A DNA stretch of 64,000 nt from an uncultured Bacteroidia bacterium (GTDB taxonomy: Bacteria; Bacteroidota; Bacteroidia; Bacteroidales; UBA932). The number at the start of each line of letters is the position of its first letter. Within the stretch, counting starts at the first letter, position 1. The stretch covers positions 1 through 64,000 of the forward strand of contig CADBAY010000008.1 of assembly GCA_902792815.1 (NCBI GenBank), in the 5' to 3' direction. A program made the translations under genes and the position numbers. This document shows positions 50,810-61,825 of this stretch, piece after piece. Under the pieces are notes generated by a model. The model made no database searches and had not been told where the DNA came from. It was given only the letters and a program-made list of their open reading frames with translations.

Positions 50810-52087
50810 ATGAAAAAGATTCTTTTCATTCTGCTGTGCTGCTCGGCCCTCTCTTGCACTCGCTCCGCGGGTGTCGTACTGGGCGACGAGCGCACTGATG
50901 TTTATTTGCCTTTGCTGGAAGGCAAAAGAGTTGCCGTACTGAGCAACCAGAGCGGTATAGTGGGGGACAAGGTTTACAATTGGTGCCTTGAAGGCGGCCA
51001 GGAAGTAACTCCCCGGAGCGCCGGTGTAGCATTCGGCCAGGCTCAGGACCCTGCCCGCCCTGTGGAATACGGGCCCCATCTGGTGGATGTCCTTATTGAT
51101 AAAGGCGTTGACCTGAAGCTCATTTTTTCTCCCGAACACGGCTTCCGAGGCATTGCCGATGCGGGTGAGATGGTTGATTCAGGGGTCGATCCATCAACCG
51201 GAGTTTCAATCGCATCGCTTTACAAAAATCACGGTGATGACTACGTCTCTCCTGAAGAGATGGCGGCGTTTGACGTCCTTGTGGTGGACTTGCAGGATGT
51301 AGGACTTCGTTATTACACTTACTACGTCACCATGCTCCATATGATGGACATGTGTGCCCGGTATGATAAGGAAGTGATAGTTCTGGACCGCCCGAATCCC
51401 AACGGATTCTACGTTGGCGGCCCCGTTCTGGATATGAAGCACAAGTCTGGCATAGGGGCTCTTCCGATTGCTATGGTGCACGGTATGACGCTAGGTGAAC
51501 TTGCCCTCATGATAAACGGAGAGGGATGGCTTAAGGATTCTCTGTCTTGCCGCCTGACGGTGGTTCCGTGCCTTAATTACTCTCACGGGATGCACTGCAC
51601 CTTGGTAAAGGCTCCATCGCCCAATCTCAAGGATATGCGGTCCATCTATCTGTACAGTTCGACTTGTTTCTTCGAAGGAACGATTGTCACGGCCGGCAGG
51701 GGGACTCTTTTCCCGTTTGAAGTTTACGGGCATCCGGACATGACTGACAGAGGCTTTTCGTTTACTCCCCAGAGCATAGAGGGAGCGAAAAATCCGCGAT
51801 ACAAAGGTCAGGAATGCAGGGGAGTCGATCTAAGGGGGAAGCCTTTGGAGGATATTTGGAAGGAGCAGGTTAACCTGGAGTATCTGCTTGATGCATACAG
51901 GAATACGCCGACTGACGGCGACTTTTTCCTCCCCGGCCATCACTTTGAAAAGCAGATTGGAGTTGATTACGTCCGGGAGATGATTCTTTCGGGTGCTCCG
52001 GCCGATTCTATCAAGGCTTGCTGGTCGGCAGATGTAGCAGCTTTCAAAGCCCGCCGCCGCCCCTACCTCCTTTACCCCGAAAGGTAA
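50810..52087 (+). CDS. Exo-beta-N-acetylmuramidase NamZ-like lipoprotein (DUF1343)
   Basis: The 425-residue protein has a lipoprotein Cys at 16. The DUF1343 core has VAVLSNQSG near residues 43-51, LIFSPEHGFRG near 105-115, VDLQDVGLRYYTYYVTM near 158-174, VLDRPNPNG near 191-199, and a C-terminal GVDLRG segment. NamZ of B. subtilis cuts N-acetylmuramic acid from cell wall fragments, so this is likely a wall recycling or foraging enzyme. About 35 residues between SNQSG and the HLVDVL strand look like an insertion relative to the family. A possible -7 box (TATCGTTG, 50798-50805) lies four bases before the ATG. Confidence 0.85.
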   Translation: MKKILFILLCCSALSCTRSAGVVLGDERTDVYLPLLEGKRVAVLSNQSGIVGDKVYNWCLEGGQEVTPRSAGVAFGQAQDPARPVEYGPHLVDVLIDKGVDLKLIFSPEHGFRGIADAGEMVDSGVDPSTGVSIASLYKNHGDDYVSPEEMAAFDVLVVDLQDVGLRYYTYYVTMLHMMDMCARYDKEVIVLDRPNPNGFYVGGPVLDMKHKSGIGALPIAMVHGMTLGELALMINGEGWLKDSLSCRLTVVPCLNYSHGMHCTLVKAPSPNLKDMRSIYLYSSTCFFEGTIVTAGRGTLFPFEVYGHPDMTDRGFSFTPQSIEGAKNPRYKGQECRGVDLRGKPLEDIWKEQVNLEYLLDAYRNTPTDGDFFLPGHHFEKQIGVDYVREMILSGAPADSIKACWSADVAAFKARRRPYLLYPER

Positions 52088-52216
52088 CAGCTTTCCCTTT
52101 TTACAAAAAGTAACCGGAGCGAAGCGACTAAGCCCCGCCCCCGAGGGGAGGGGTTTGGGGCGGGGGTAACGTAGGCCCTACCAGCTTTCCCTTTTTACAC
52201 AAAAAAAGGGAAAGCT
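52088..52216. repeat. Hairpin-rich repeat element between namZ and the SRP RNA
   Basis: CAGCTTTCCCTTTTTACA occurs twice in direct orientation (52088-52105 and 52182-52199), and its first part occurs a third time inverted (52203-52216) as the 3' arm of the SRP RNA. Between the direct copies lies a GC-rich palindrome (CCCCGCCCC near 52131 with GGGGCGGGG near 52157) around a G-rich loop. The second and third copies form a 13-base hairpin. The segment looks like a short non-coding interspersed repeat that shares sequence with the RNA terminator. Confidence 0.6.
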
Positions 52217-52305
52217 ATGTACATCGCACCGCTACAACCTCATACCCTTGCTGCCTTCCGGCCCTGGGGGAATTTTGAGGGAGCTGGTCGTGTACGACTT
52301 TCCCT
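52201..52305 (-). ncRNA. ffs: Small signal recognition particle RNA
   Basis: The minus strand carries the conserved tip of bacterial SRP RNA: CAGGGCCGGAAGGCAGCA (around 52248-52266), where the GGAA tetraloop and asymmetric loop bind Ffh. The ends pair: AAAGGGAAAG at the 5' side with CTTTCCCTTT at the 3' side, plus GTACA with TGTAC, giving the long helix. A run of Ts (52201-52207) ends it. A promoter box lies at 52309-52316. The RNA, with Ffh, targets membrane proteins to the Sec channel. Exact ends are estimated to within a few bases. Confidence 0.88.
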
Positions 52306-52308
52306 TTG

Positions 52309-52316
52309 CAAAGATA
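52309..52316 (-). promoter_or_regulatory. -7 box of the SRP RNA gene
   Basis: The minus strand reads TATCTTTG, matching TAnnTTTG, about seven bases before the probable RNA start. It lies directly after the stop codon of cdd. Confidence 0.6.
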
Positions 52317-52324
52317 TAAAAAAA

Positions 52325-52798
52325 TCAGATACTGTCGAAAATCAACGGCAGAATATCATCAACTTTTTCAAATTTCCACACTTTTTTACCGCCGACCATA
52401 ATAACCGACATAGGCTTTCCCGACTTGGCCTGATACTGTGCCATAACCTGGCGGCAAGCCCCGCATGGCGTAGCCGGCTCATCAGTAATATGCCCGTACA
52501 CACCGCCCGCCAGGGCAATGCTGAGCATATCTTTATCGGGATACTTGGCGCCGGCCGCAAACATAGCGGTACGCTCGGCACAAAGGCCCGAAGGAAATGC
52601 CGCATTCTCCTGGTTGGCTCCACGGACTATCTGGCCGTTGCTCAAGCGCACTGCGGCGCCCACATTGAAGTGGGAGTAGGGGGCATATGACCCCCTCATC
52701 CCCTCAATGGCTGCCTGGGCAAGTTCACGGTCTTCGGCGTTAAGCTCTTCGATGGAAGCAAACTCCTGAAATTCAATACTTATCTGCTGGTTCTTCAT
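52325..52798 (-). CDS. cdd: Cytidine deaminase
   Basis: Cdd deaminates cytidine and deoxycytidine in pyrimidine salvage. The 157-residue protein has the zinc site in order: Cys73 and Glu75 in LCAERTAMF and Cys112/Cys115 in TPCGACRQVM, with the substrate-binding FNVGAAV near 44-50 and QENAAFPSG near 63-71. It is downstream of the phosphoglucomutase gene by six bases. Confidence 0.95.
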   Translation of the reverse strand: MKNQQISIEFQEFASIEELNAEDRELAQAAIEGMRGSYAPYSHFNVGAAVRLSNGQIVRGANQENAAFPSGLCAERTAMFAAGAKYPDKDMLSIALAGGVYGHITDEPATPCGACRQVMAQYQAKSGKPMSVIMVGGKKVWKFEKVDDILPLIFDSI

Positions 52799-52804
52799 TA
52801 CTGA

Positions 52805-54466
52805 TTATGTGAATTGCTGTTTAAGCTGCTCAATTTTGGCGTCTGCATCTTCACCCTTGGCACCAAAGTAGAACTTGATCTTGGGCTCGGTGCCAGAAGG
52901 CCTCACCGATACCACGTCTCCGGCCTCGTCGAAGAACTGAAGCACGTTGGATGAAGGCTGCCCTGTCTTTTCGGGCTCCAGATAGTCCACCACTCTGGTA
53001 ACCGCCGATCCGCAAAGCTCTGCGGGAGGATTGCTCCTCATTCCGGCCATGATGGCCTGAATCTCCTGGGCGCCGCTGATGCCTTTGCGCACAAGGCTCA
53101 CAAGACCTTCTTTGCGGTATCCGAACTCCTTGTAGATGTGCTGCATAAGTTGGTAGAGAGTCATGCCTTTGGATGCTGCCCATGCGGCGCATTCGGCAAT
53201 CATCATACAGGTCACGGGAGCGTCTTTGTCACGGACGAATTCGCCCACGTTGAAGCCGTAACTCTCCTCGCCTCCGCAGATGAATTCCCATCCCTCGGCC
53301 TCTTTGCGCTTTATCACGGCGGCAATGTACTTGAAGCCGGTGAGCACGTTGTAAACGGGAACTCCGAAGCTCTTGCAGATGTCGGTGATAAGCTCGGTGG
53401 TAACGATGGTCTTGACCACATATTTCTTGCCGTCCAGCTTGCCCAGTTCCTTCCAGCGGGTGAGGATGTAATAAGTAAGCATGGAGGCGGTCTGGTTGCC
53501 GTTGAACAGCACTATCTTTCCCTGCTCGTCACGAACTGCTATACCCACGCGGTCGGCGTCGGGATCGGTCCCGATCACGAGGTCGGCGCCGGTCTGTTCG
53601 GCCTTCTCGATGGCGAGTTTAAGAGCGGCGGGCTCCTCGGGGTTGGGCGAAATGACGGTGGGGAAGTTGCCGTCGGAAATGTCCTGCTCGGGCACGTGGA
53701 TTATGTTCTTGAAACCGCTGCGCTGCAGAATTTCGGGCACCAGGCGGACACCGCAGCCGTGCAGAGGAGTATAGACAATTTTAAAATCGGAGTGCTTCTC
53801 GCATGCCTCGGGGCTCAGCCTGAGCGAGAGAAGGTCCTTAAGATACAGTTCATCCACTTCGGCTCCCATGGCTTCAATCTCGCCGCATCGCAGGTCGGAG
53901 GTGAACTTGACCTGGGAAGGGTCTGTGATTTTGGCAACTTCTTCAACTATGGCCTTATCGACCGGAGAAGTGACCTGGCCGCCATCGGACCATGATACTT
54001 TGTAGCCGTTGTACTCTTTGGGGTTGTGGGAAGCGGTGATCATGATTCCGGCCACGGCTCCCTTGAGGCGCACTGCATAGCTCATTTCGGGTGTGGGACG
54101 GATGTTGTCGAATATGAAGACGTGGATGCCGTTGGCGGACAGGACCTCGGCGGCAATCTTTGCAAAATCTTTACTTGACAGGCGGGAGTCGTAAGAAATC
54201 ACGACCTTCAGGTCATCTCCGCTGCAGTTCTTAAGAATGTAGTTCGCAAGTCCCTGGGTGGCCATTCCCACCGTGTACTTGTTCATTCGGTTGGTGCCCA
54301 CGCCCATGATGCCGCGCAGGCCGCCGGTGCCGAATTCCAGGTTCTTGTAGAAAGCGTCTTCAAGTGCCGCGGGATCTTCGTTGCGGAGCTTGAGGATTTG
54401 CATTTTGGTGGCCTGGTCGAAGTCTCCTTCGAGCCAACTCTGTACTTTTGCTTCAAATTCTTTCAT
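52805..54466 (-). CDS. Phosphoglucomutase/phosphomannomutase family
   Basis: The 553-residue protein of the alpha-D-phosphohexomutase superfamily has the phosphoserine loop TASHNPKEYNGYK near residues 135-147, the metal loop GTDPDADRVGIA near 295-306, the sugar-binding GGEESYGF near 386-393 and the phosphate-binding RPSGTEPKIKFY near 523-534. It interconverts hexose 1- and 6-phosphates; some homologues of this length act on pentose phosphates or bisphosphates. The ATG at 54466 overlaps the ftsE stop. Confidence 0.9.
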   Translation of the reverse strand: MKEFEAKVQSWLEGDFDQATKMQILKLRNEDPAALEDAFYKNLEFGTGGLRGIMGVGTNRMNKYTVGMATQGLANYILKNCSGDDLKVVISYDSRLSSKDFAKIAAEVLSANGIHVFIFDNIRPTPEMSYAVRLKGAVAGIMITASHNPKEYNGYKVSWSDGGQVTSPVDKAIVEEVAKITDPSQVKFTSDLRCGEIEAMGAEVDELYLKDLLSLRLSPEACEKHSDFKIVYTPLHGCGVRLVPEILQRSGFKNIIHVPEQDISDGNFPTVISPNPEEPAALKLAIEKAEQTGADLVIGTDPDADRVGIAVRDEQGKIVLFNGNQTASMLTYYILTRWKELGKLDGKKYVVKTIVTTELITDICKSFGVPVYNVLTGFKYIAAVIKRKEAEGWEFICGGEESYGFNVGEFVRDKDAPVTCMMIAECAAWAASKGMTLYQLMQHIYKEFGYRKEGLVSLVRKGISGAQEIQAIMAGMRSNPPAELCGSAVTRVVDYLEPEKTGQPSSNVLQFFDEAGDVVSVRPSGTEPKIKFYFGAKGEDADAKIEQLKQQFT

Positions 54467-55131
54467 ATTTCGTAACAAGTTTCATTTTTGGTTTCGAATA
54501 CGCGGCCCGGATATTTTTCGATGATGCTCCGGTTGTGGGTTATCATTACTATTGCAGTGCCCCTCTCCTTGTTGATCTGGAGAAGCAGGCGGAGAATCCC
54601 GTCGGCGGTTTCGGCGTCGAGGTTGCCGGTGGGCTCGTCTGCAATGATGACTTCGGGTTCGTTGAGGATGGCGCGGGCAATTGCAACTCTCTGCTGCTCT
54701 CCGCCCGAAAGCTGATGGGGCATTTTGTGCGCCTTTGTCTGCATACCCACGGCTTCAAGTGCCTCGGCGATACGCTTGTCCATGGCCTCCCGGTCTTTCC
54801 ATCCGGTCGATTTGAGAACAAAGTCCAGATTGGCTTCAACGCTGCGGTCCATCAGCAGCTGGAAGTCTTGGAACACCACTCCGAGGCGCCTTCGCAGCAT
54901 GGGTATGTCTTTGCTGCGAAGCTTGGTAAGATCGAATCCGCACACCTCTCCGCTGCCCTTTTCGAGGGGGTTCTCGGCTATCATGGTGCGTATGATGGAT
55001 GTCTTTCCGGTACCGACCTTTCCCACGATATAGACCAGATCGCCCTCGTTGACTGCCATGTTCAGTCCGTACACGACGATACTCTCGCCGCTTGTGATGT
55101 CCGCATCTTTAAAAATTATGACATTTTTCAT
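54463..55131 (-). CDS. ftsE: Cell division ATP-binding protein FtsE
   Basis: The 222-residue ABC ATPase has Walker [10 protein letters not shown] near residues 37-45, a Q-loop (VFQDFQLL near 85-92), signature LSGGEQQR near 140-147, Walker [12 protein letters not shown] near 161-171 and switch His in MITHNRS near 195. The [21 protein letters not shown] region is typical of FtsE, which with FtsX controls cell wall hydrolases at the septum. No ftsX is adjacent, as is common in Bacteroidota. The LolD family is the other possibility. Confidence 0.85.
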   Translation of the reverse strand: MKNVIIFKDADITSGESIVVYGLNMAVNEGDLVYIVGKVGTGKTSIIRTMIAENPLEKGSGEVCGFDLTKLRSKDIPMLRRRLGVVFQDFQLLMDRSVEANLDFVLKSTGWKDREAMDKRIAEALEAVGMQTKAHKMPHQLSGGEQQRVAIARAILNEPEVIIADEPTGNLDAETADGILRLLLQINKERGTAIVMITHNRSIIEKYPGRVFETKNETCYEI

Positions 55132-55154
55132 AAAAAAACTGCCCTTAGATTCTG

Positions 55155-55182
55155 CAAATATAACTTAAATTGAGTAAATTTG
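55155..55182. promoter_or_regulatory. Divergent promoters for ftsE and the TPR gene
   Basis: The minus strand has TATATTTG (55155-55162), 23 bases before the ftsE start; the plus strand has TAAATTTG (55175-55182), 20 bases before the TPR gene start. -33 boxes are weak. Confidence 0.6.
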
Positions 55183-55202
55183 TAAGTTAAAAAAGTAATT
55201 TT

Positions 55203-58151
55203 ATGCGAGTGAGACTAATTCTGGCCGCCGTGCTGCTGTCCGCAGCAGTTTATGCGGCGCCTGACGAGCGTACTGAAATCTACCGGCAAGCCGTTAATTT
55301 GTACGAACACGGTATGTACGAAAGGGCGGCGAACCTGCTGGATAAAATTCAGGGAGACCCTATGAGCGACGGTTATGCCGTGCTTTGCGCCATCAAGATG
55401 CAGAGCGAAGGTTTCGAAGACCGGCTCCACGAGTATGAGCGCACCTGGTGCAGGTCTTCCATCTCCAACCAGATCGACTATGAGTACGCCCTGGTGCTGT
55501 TCGACCGCGGCCGCTACGACGAGGCGTCGAAGCGCTTCGCTGAGGTTGAAAGACGATATCTGAACGAGAAGTATTACCCCGAGCTTGCTTTCAAGACAGG
55601 CTATGCCGACTTTATCCGCGGCAATTATGCCAAGGCGCGTCCCCAGTTCATGGAGGTGGAGGCTCTGCCCATGTCGGATTTCAAGGCTCCTGCGCGTTAT
55701 GCCCTGGGTTACATGGCATATTGCGAAAAAGATTTCCCCGAGGCTCAGAAATGGCTTGAGCTTTCTGTGACCGACCCGCGCTTCGAGGCGCTTTCGTCGT
55801 TCTATCTGGTCGACTGCCGGTTCATGCAGAAAGATTACGACTATGTAATCACCAAGGGCGTCCCCCTGTACAAAGAGGAGCCCGGCGTGCGCAAGGCCCA
55901 CCTGGCGCGTATCATCTCAGAGTCGTATCTTGTTAAAGGCGACAAGGCCAAGGCTAAGGAATACTATGCCGCCACGTCCAAAGACAATATGTCCCGTTCC
56001 GACTATTTCTACGCCGGATCGGTGCTGTATGCCGTGGATGATTTCAAGGGCGCCATCGCCAATTATGAGAAAATGTCCGACCGTGCCGACTCTCTTGGCC
56101 AGATAGCCAACTACCAGCTGGCCAACGCGTATATGAAGACCGGCAACAATGTGGCCGCAATGAATGCTTTCAAGGCCGCTTCGGAGCAGAAGTGGAACCA
56201 GGCCATGCAGGAAGACGCTATGTTCAATTACGCCAAGCTCTCATTCGACCTCAATAAAGACACGGCTCCTTTCTCGGCATACATCGACCGTTACAACACT
56301 TCCAAGAGGGGAGACGAGATTTACGGCTACATGGCTCTCGTATCGTTGTACAACCGTGACTACGCGGCTGCCGTGGAGGCATACGACAAGATTGACGAGC
56401 TTGACGCCGCCCAGCAGAGCAACTATGTCAAGGCGTATTATCTGCGCGGCGAGCAGCTTATGTCCAGCGGCGCTTATACCGATGCAGCAGCGTGCATGAG
56501 GGCTGCTGCATATTATCTTCCCAAGCAAGATCCGCTCGGCCAGCTCGCACGTTACTGGCAGGCCGAAGCGAACTACCGCAGTGAAAACTATGACGAGGCC
56601 GCCAGGCTTTTCGCCGACTTGTACAATATCTCCGCCCTGGACGGTATGGAGGAAGGGGAGATCCTGCCTTACAATGTTGCGTTCTCGCATTTCAAGGCCG
56701 GAGACTATGCTTCAGCGTCCCGCTGGTTTGATATTTATCTTTCCGAAGGAGGCAAGACCTGCCGCAAAGATGCCCTTGTGAGGCGCGGCGACTGCGATTT
56801 TGCCGTCCGCAACTATCAGGGCGCCATCGAGTCTTACCGCACCGCCACCAAGGAGATAGGTGTTAAGGACGACCTCTATCCTTACTGCCAGCTTGCTATG
56901 GCATACGGTCTTTCGGGCGACAAGAACGCCAAGGCCGACGTGCTCGGCGCCGTGCTCAAGTCCGCTCCCGGCACCCCTATGTATGAGGAGGGCCTGTACG
57001 AGCTTGGACGCGCCAACATGGACATATCTGACAACCGCAAGGCCCTGGAAGCGTTTACCATCCTGAAAGACTCCACCAACGACCGTGAGACCCAGGCCAA
57101 GGCCCTTATCGGTATGGGTATGGTTTACCGCAACATCACCGATTACGACAGGGCTCTGGCCAGCTACAAGGAGGTCGTAAAGCTCCTTCCCGGCTCTCAG
57201 TACTCCGACGATGCGCTGTTCGCCATAGAGTCTATCTATCAGGCCCGCCAGCAGCCGGAGAAATATCTTGAGTATATCGAGCAAAACGGCCTGGCCGCTG
57301 GCAAGTCCGACTCCGACAAGGAAGAGTTGTACTTCAATACCGCCGAGCAGGTGTTCCTGTCGGGCAATTATGTGCAGGCCGCTTCTTCGCTCCAAAAGTA
57401 CATCGACACTTATCCCAACGGTGTCCACCTCACCAACGCCCTCTTCTATCTTGCCGAGTCGTATTCGGCCCTGGGTAACAAAGAGAAGGCGTGCGAGTAT
57501 TACTCACGTGTGGCCGACAGCGGCAGCGGCAGTTCCTTCGTGGAGGCCTCGCTCCTGCACCTGGCAGAACTGTCCTACAGTCTTGAGCGCTACAGCCAGG
57601 CCTACGTTGCCTATTCCAAGCTGCGCCGTGAGGGCAAGATGGAAGAGAACCGCAAGGAGGCTCTCTACGGAATGATGCGCTCGGCCTACAAGGCTCACGA
57701 CTATGACGCTGCGGCTTCCGCTGCAAGCGAGGTGAGTGCTTCTTCCGGCACCAGCGCCGCCCTCAAGAGGGAAGCCGACTACATCAAGGCCAAGTCTTAT
57801 ATGGCCACCAGCCGCAGGGACGAGGCTCTTGCCCTGTTCCGCTCCCTGTCTTCGCAGCCCGCCACCGCCGAAGGCGCGGAGGCCCGCTACATCATCATCC
57901 AGGATGCATTCGACAGGGCCGACTATGATGCAGTGCAGAAGGCAGTATTCGACTTCTCCGACAAGTCGGGAGGCCAGAACTACTGGCTTGCCCGTGCTTA
58001 CCTGACCCTGGCCGATACCTTTGTGCAGATCGGCAAGACCGAGCAGGCAAAGGCCACCCTTGAGAGTATCCGTGACGGCTATACGCCCGAGCGTCCCGAC
58101 GATGATATCCAGGATCTTGTGCAGTCGAGGCTTTACAAACTAAACAACTAA
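55203..58151 (+). CDS. Large exported TPR-repeat protein
   Basis: The 982-residue protein has a signal peptide (about residues 1-19) and then an almost unbroken row of tetratricopeptide repeats: pairs of helices with Ala, Gly, Tyr and Ala at fixed positions (for example YEHGMYERAANLLDKI near 33-48, AESYSALGNKEKACEYYSRV near 747-766). It is a periplasmic or outer-membrane scaffold. It is followed seven bases later by a beta-barrel gene, and the pair forms an operon, so it probably works with that barrel. The exact role is unknown. Confidence 0.8.
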   Translation: MRVRLILAAVLLSAAVYAAPDERTEIYRQAVNLYEHGMYERAANLLDKIQGDPMSDGYAVLCAIKMQSEGFEDRLHEYERTWCRSSISNQIDYEYALVLFDRGRYDEASKRFAEVERRYLNEKYYPELAFKTGYADFIRGNYAKARPQFMEVEALPMSDFKAPARYALGYMAYCEKDFPEAQKWLELSVTDPRFEALSSFYLVDCRFMQKDYDYVITKGVPLYKEEPGVRKAHLARIISESYLVKGDKAKAKEYYAATSKDNMSRSDYFYAGSVLYAVDDFKGAIANYEKMSDRADSLGQIANYQLANAYMKTGNNVAAMNAFKAASEQKWNQAMQEDAMFNYAKLSFDLNKDTAPFSAYIDRYNTSKRGDEIYGYMALVSLYNRDYAAAVEAYDKIDELDAAQQSNYVKAYYLRGEQLMSSGAYTDAAACMRAAAYYLPKQDPLGQLARYWQAEANYRSENYDEAARLFADLYNISALDGMEEGEILPYNVAFSHFKAGDYASASRWFDIYLSEGGKTCRKDALVRRGDCDFAVRNYQGAIESYRTATKEIGVKDDLYPYCQLAMAYGLSGDKNAKADVLGAVLKSAPGTPMYEEGLYELGRANMDISDNRKALEAFTILKDSTNDRETQAKALIGMGMVYRNITDYDRALASYKEVVKLLPGSQYSDDALFAIESIYQARQQPEKYLEYIEQNGLAAGKSDSDKEELYFNTAEQVFLSGNYVQAASSLQKYIDTYPNGVHLTNALFYLAESYSALGNKEKACEYYSRVADSGSGSSFVEASLLHLAELSYSLERYSQAYVAYSKLRREGKMEENRKEALYGMMRSAYKAHDYDAAASAASEVSASSGTSAALKREADYIKAKSYMATSRRDEALALFRSLSSQPATAEGAEARYIIIQDAFDRADYDAVQKAVFDFSDKSGGQNYWLARAYLTLADTFVQIGKTEQAKATLESIRDGYTPERPDDDIQDLVQSRLYKLNN

Positions 58152-58158
58152 TGGGAGT

Positions 58159-59745
58159 ATGAAAAATCACATTATAATTCTTGCCGCAGTGCTGCTTCCC
58201 CTGGGCCTCGGAGGCCAGAACCTTAACCCCGAGGTGCAGGTGACGAACGAGTATCAGACCCGTATGGGGGATGCTTCGAAGCAGGGTCCCGCTATGCGGA
58301 TTCCTGATTCGCTGCTGCGTTTCGATTATCATTTCGATTATTCGGTGTTCGACTCTCCGTACAAAGGAGCCTATGAATTCTCGCCCTATTCTGTGACCAT
58401 CACCCCCGATCCCAGGCCATATGACGGCCACAAGCTTTATCTGCGCGGCGGTGCAGGCTACACTTTCCGCCCCGAACTCGACGTAGTCTGGGCGGCTCTC
58501 GACCGTAAGCGCAGCGCCGTCAACGTCTTCGCTTCAGGCAAGGGCTTCTGGGGGAACTATCGCCGTATCGTCCCCGATTCTTTTGAGCTCATGAAGGACA
58601 CTTTCGACAAAGGCTGGGACTTTGCTACCGCAGTGGGAGTTGACGCCCGTTTCAATATCAACAAATTCGTCATCCGTGCCGAGGGCGGCTATGACGGCAT
58701 TTACACCGGCCATGAGATTTATCGCCGTGACAATTGTCACGCGCCTTATATCTCCGCCCGCGTGGATTACGGCAGGCCCGACTCCTTCTCGCTGTCTTTG
58801 GGAGCCCAGTACCGCTATGTGTACGACTGGCTTAACGGCAAAGATCCGGTGAATGACCACGAGATTAAGCTGGACGGTAACATCACTCCTTTTGTGTCCA
58901 ATGAGTATAACCTGATGACCGATTTTACCTTCCTCTACACATCGTTCTACTCGGCGTTCGAGCTCCATCCTCACGCCCTGTTCCGTCTGTGGAAGGTCAA
59001 TTTCGACGCCGGTGCACGCCTAGGCTGGTTCACCGGCCAGGTGACCGCACATCCTGCCATCAATGCTTCCGTGCATCTGTTCAAGGATTATCTCGACCTT
59101 TATGCAGGAGCTGACGGCCGTGACCATATGATGACATATTGGGACTACAAGAACAGGGCGCACCGCTACTACGTCCATTACGGCAGCCCCCGTCCCGTGC
59201 GTGAAATCGCCGACCTGTTCCTGGGCCTCAGGGGACACGCCGACTTCGGTCTTCAGTATGACCTTAAAGGCGGTTACCGCTTCATGAAGGACGCTCCGTT
59301 CTGGGCAGTGTCGGCCACCGGTTTGGAGGCCCTCTATTTCCAGGATTGCAATATCCTTCACGCCGACCTGTTGCTCTCCTGGGCTTCTGAGAGCTTCAAC
59401 CTTGACGGCGGTATCCATTACACCAACATACCTGCCGGTATCGACGAAGGCGTATTCGCACCTGCCGCCGTCACCGGAGGCATCAAGGCTACTTACAACT
59501 GGAACAAGCGTATCTACGCCGGCCTTTCCGTGGACATGAGTTCTGCCCGTAAGGCCACGGTGGGTATCACCCACCCCAAGATCCCCGGGTTCGTCAACCT
59601 GGGCATCTCCGGCGAGTACAAACTTAACCGTAAAGTCAGCCTGTGGCTCGAGGGTGACAACCTGCTGAACCACGATATACGTATCAGCCCTCTTATCAGT
59701 GAGTGCGGCCCGTCCGTCATCGTGGGCGCAAGTTTGACGTTGTAG
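58159..59745 (+). CDS. Outer-membrane beta-barrel protein (TonB-receptor-like barrel)
   Basis: The 528-residue protein has a signal peptide (about 1-19) and many alternating strands with aromatic belts, ending in SVIVGASLTL, the C-terminal strand type used by the BAM machinery, although its last residue is Leu rather than Phe. The LWLEGDNLLNHD segment near residue 495 is typical of the last strands of TonB-dependent receptors. No plug domain or TonB box is visible, so it is a barrel only. It pairs with the TPR gene upstream. Confidence 0.7.
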   Translation: MKNHIIILAAVLLPLGLGGQNLNPEVQVTNEYQTRMGDASKQGPAMRIPDSLLRFDYHFDYSVFDSPYKGAYEFSPYSVTITPDPRPYDGHKLYLRGGAGYTFRPELDVVWAALDRKRSAVNVFASGKGFWGNYRRIVPDSFELMKDTFDKGWDFATAVGVDARFNINKFVIRAEGGYDGIYTGHEIYRRDNCHAPYISARVDYGRPDSFSLSLGAQYRYVYDWLNGKDPVNDHEIKLDGNITPFVSNEYNLMTDFTFLYTSFYSAFELHPHALFRLWKVNFDAGARLGWFTGQVTAHPAINASVHLFKDYLDLYAGADGRDHMMTYWDYKNRAHRYYVHYGSPRPVREIADLFLGLRGHADFGLQYDLKGGYRFMKDAPFWAVSATGLEALYFQDCNILHADLLLSWASESFNLDGGIHYTNIPAGIDEGVFAPAAVTGGIKATYNWNKRIYAGLSVDMSSARKATVGITHPKIPGFVNLGISGEYKLNRKVSLWLEGDNLLNHDIRISPLISECGPSVIVGASLTL

Positions 59746-59774
59746 TATTTGAATTAATTTGTGAGTTATAATAA

Positions 59775-61787
<2,013 letters not shown>

Positions 61788-61791
61788 GTTT

Positions 61792-61815
61792 GTCATTTCG
61801 AGCGAAGTCGAGAAT
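61792..61815. repeat. Short intergenic repeat-like sequence
   Basis: Just after gyrB lies GTCATTTCGAGCGAAGTCGA followed by GAAT. Near-identical sequences are seen between genes across many bacterial genomes as dispersed short repeats. A related piece (GGAGCGAAGCGAC) lies in the repeat region near 52114. Only one full copy is seen in this window, so repeat status rests on general knowledge. Confidence 0.4.
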
Positions 61816-61825
61816 TCTTTAAGCT

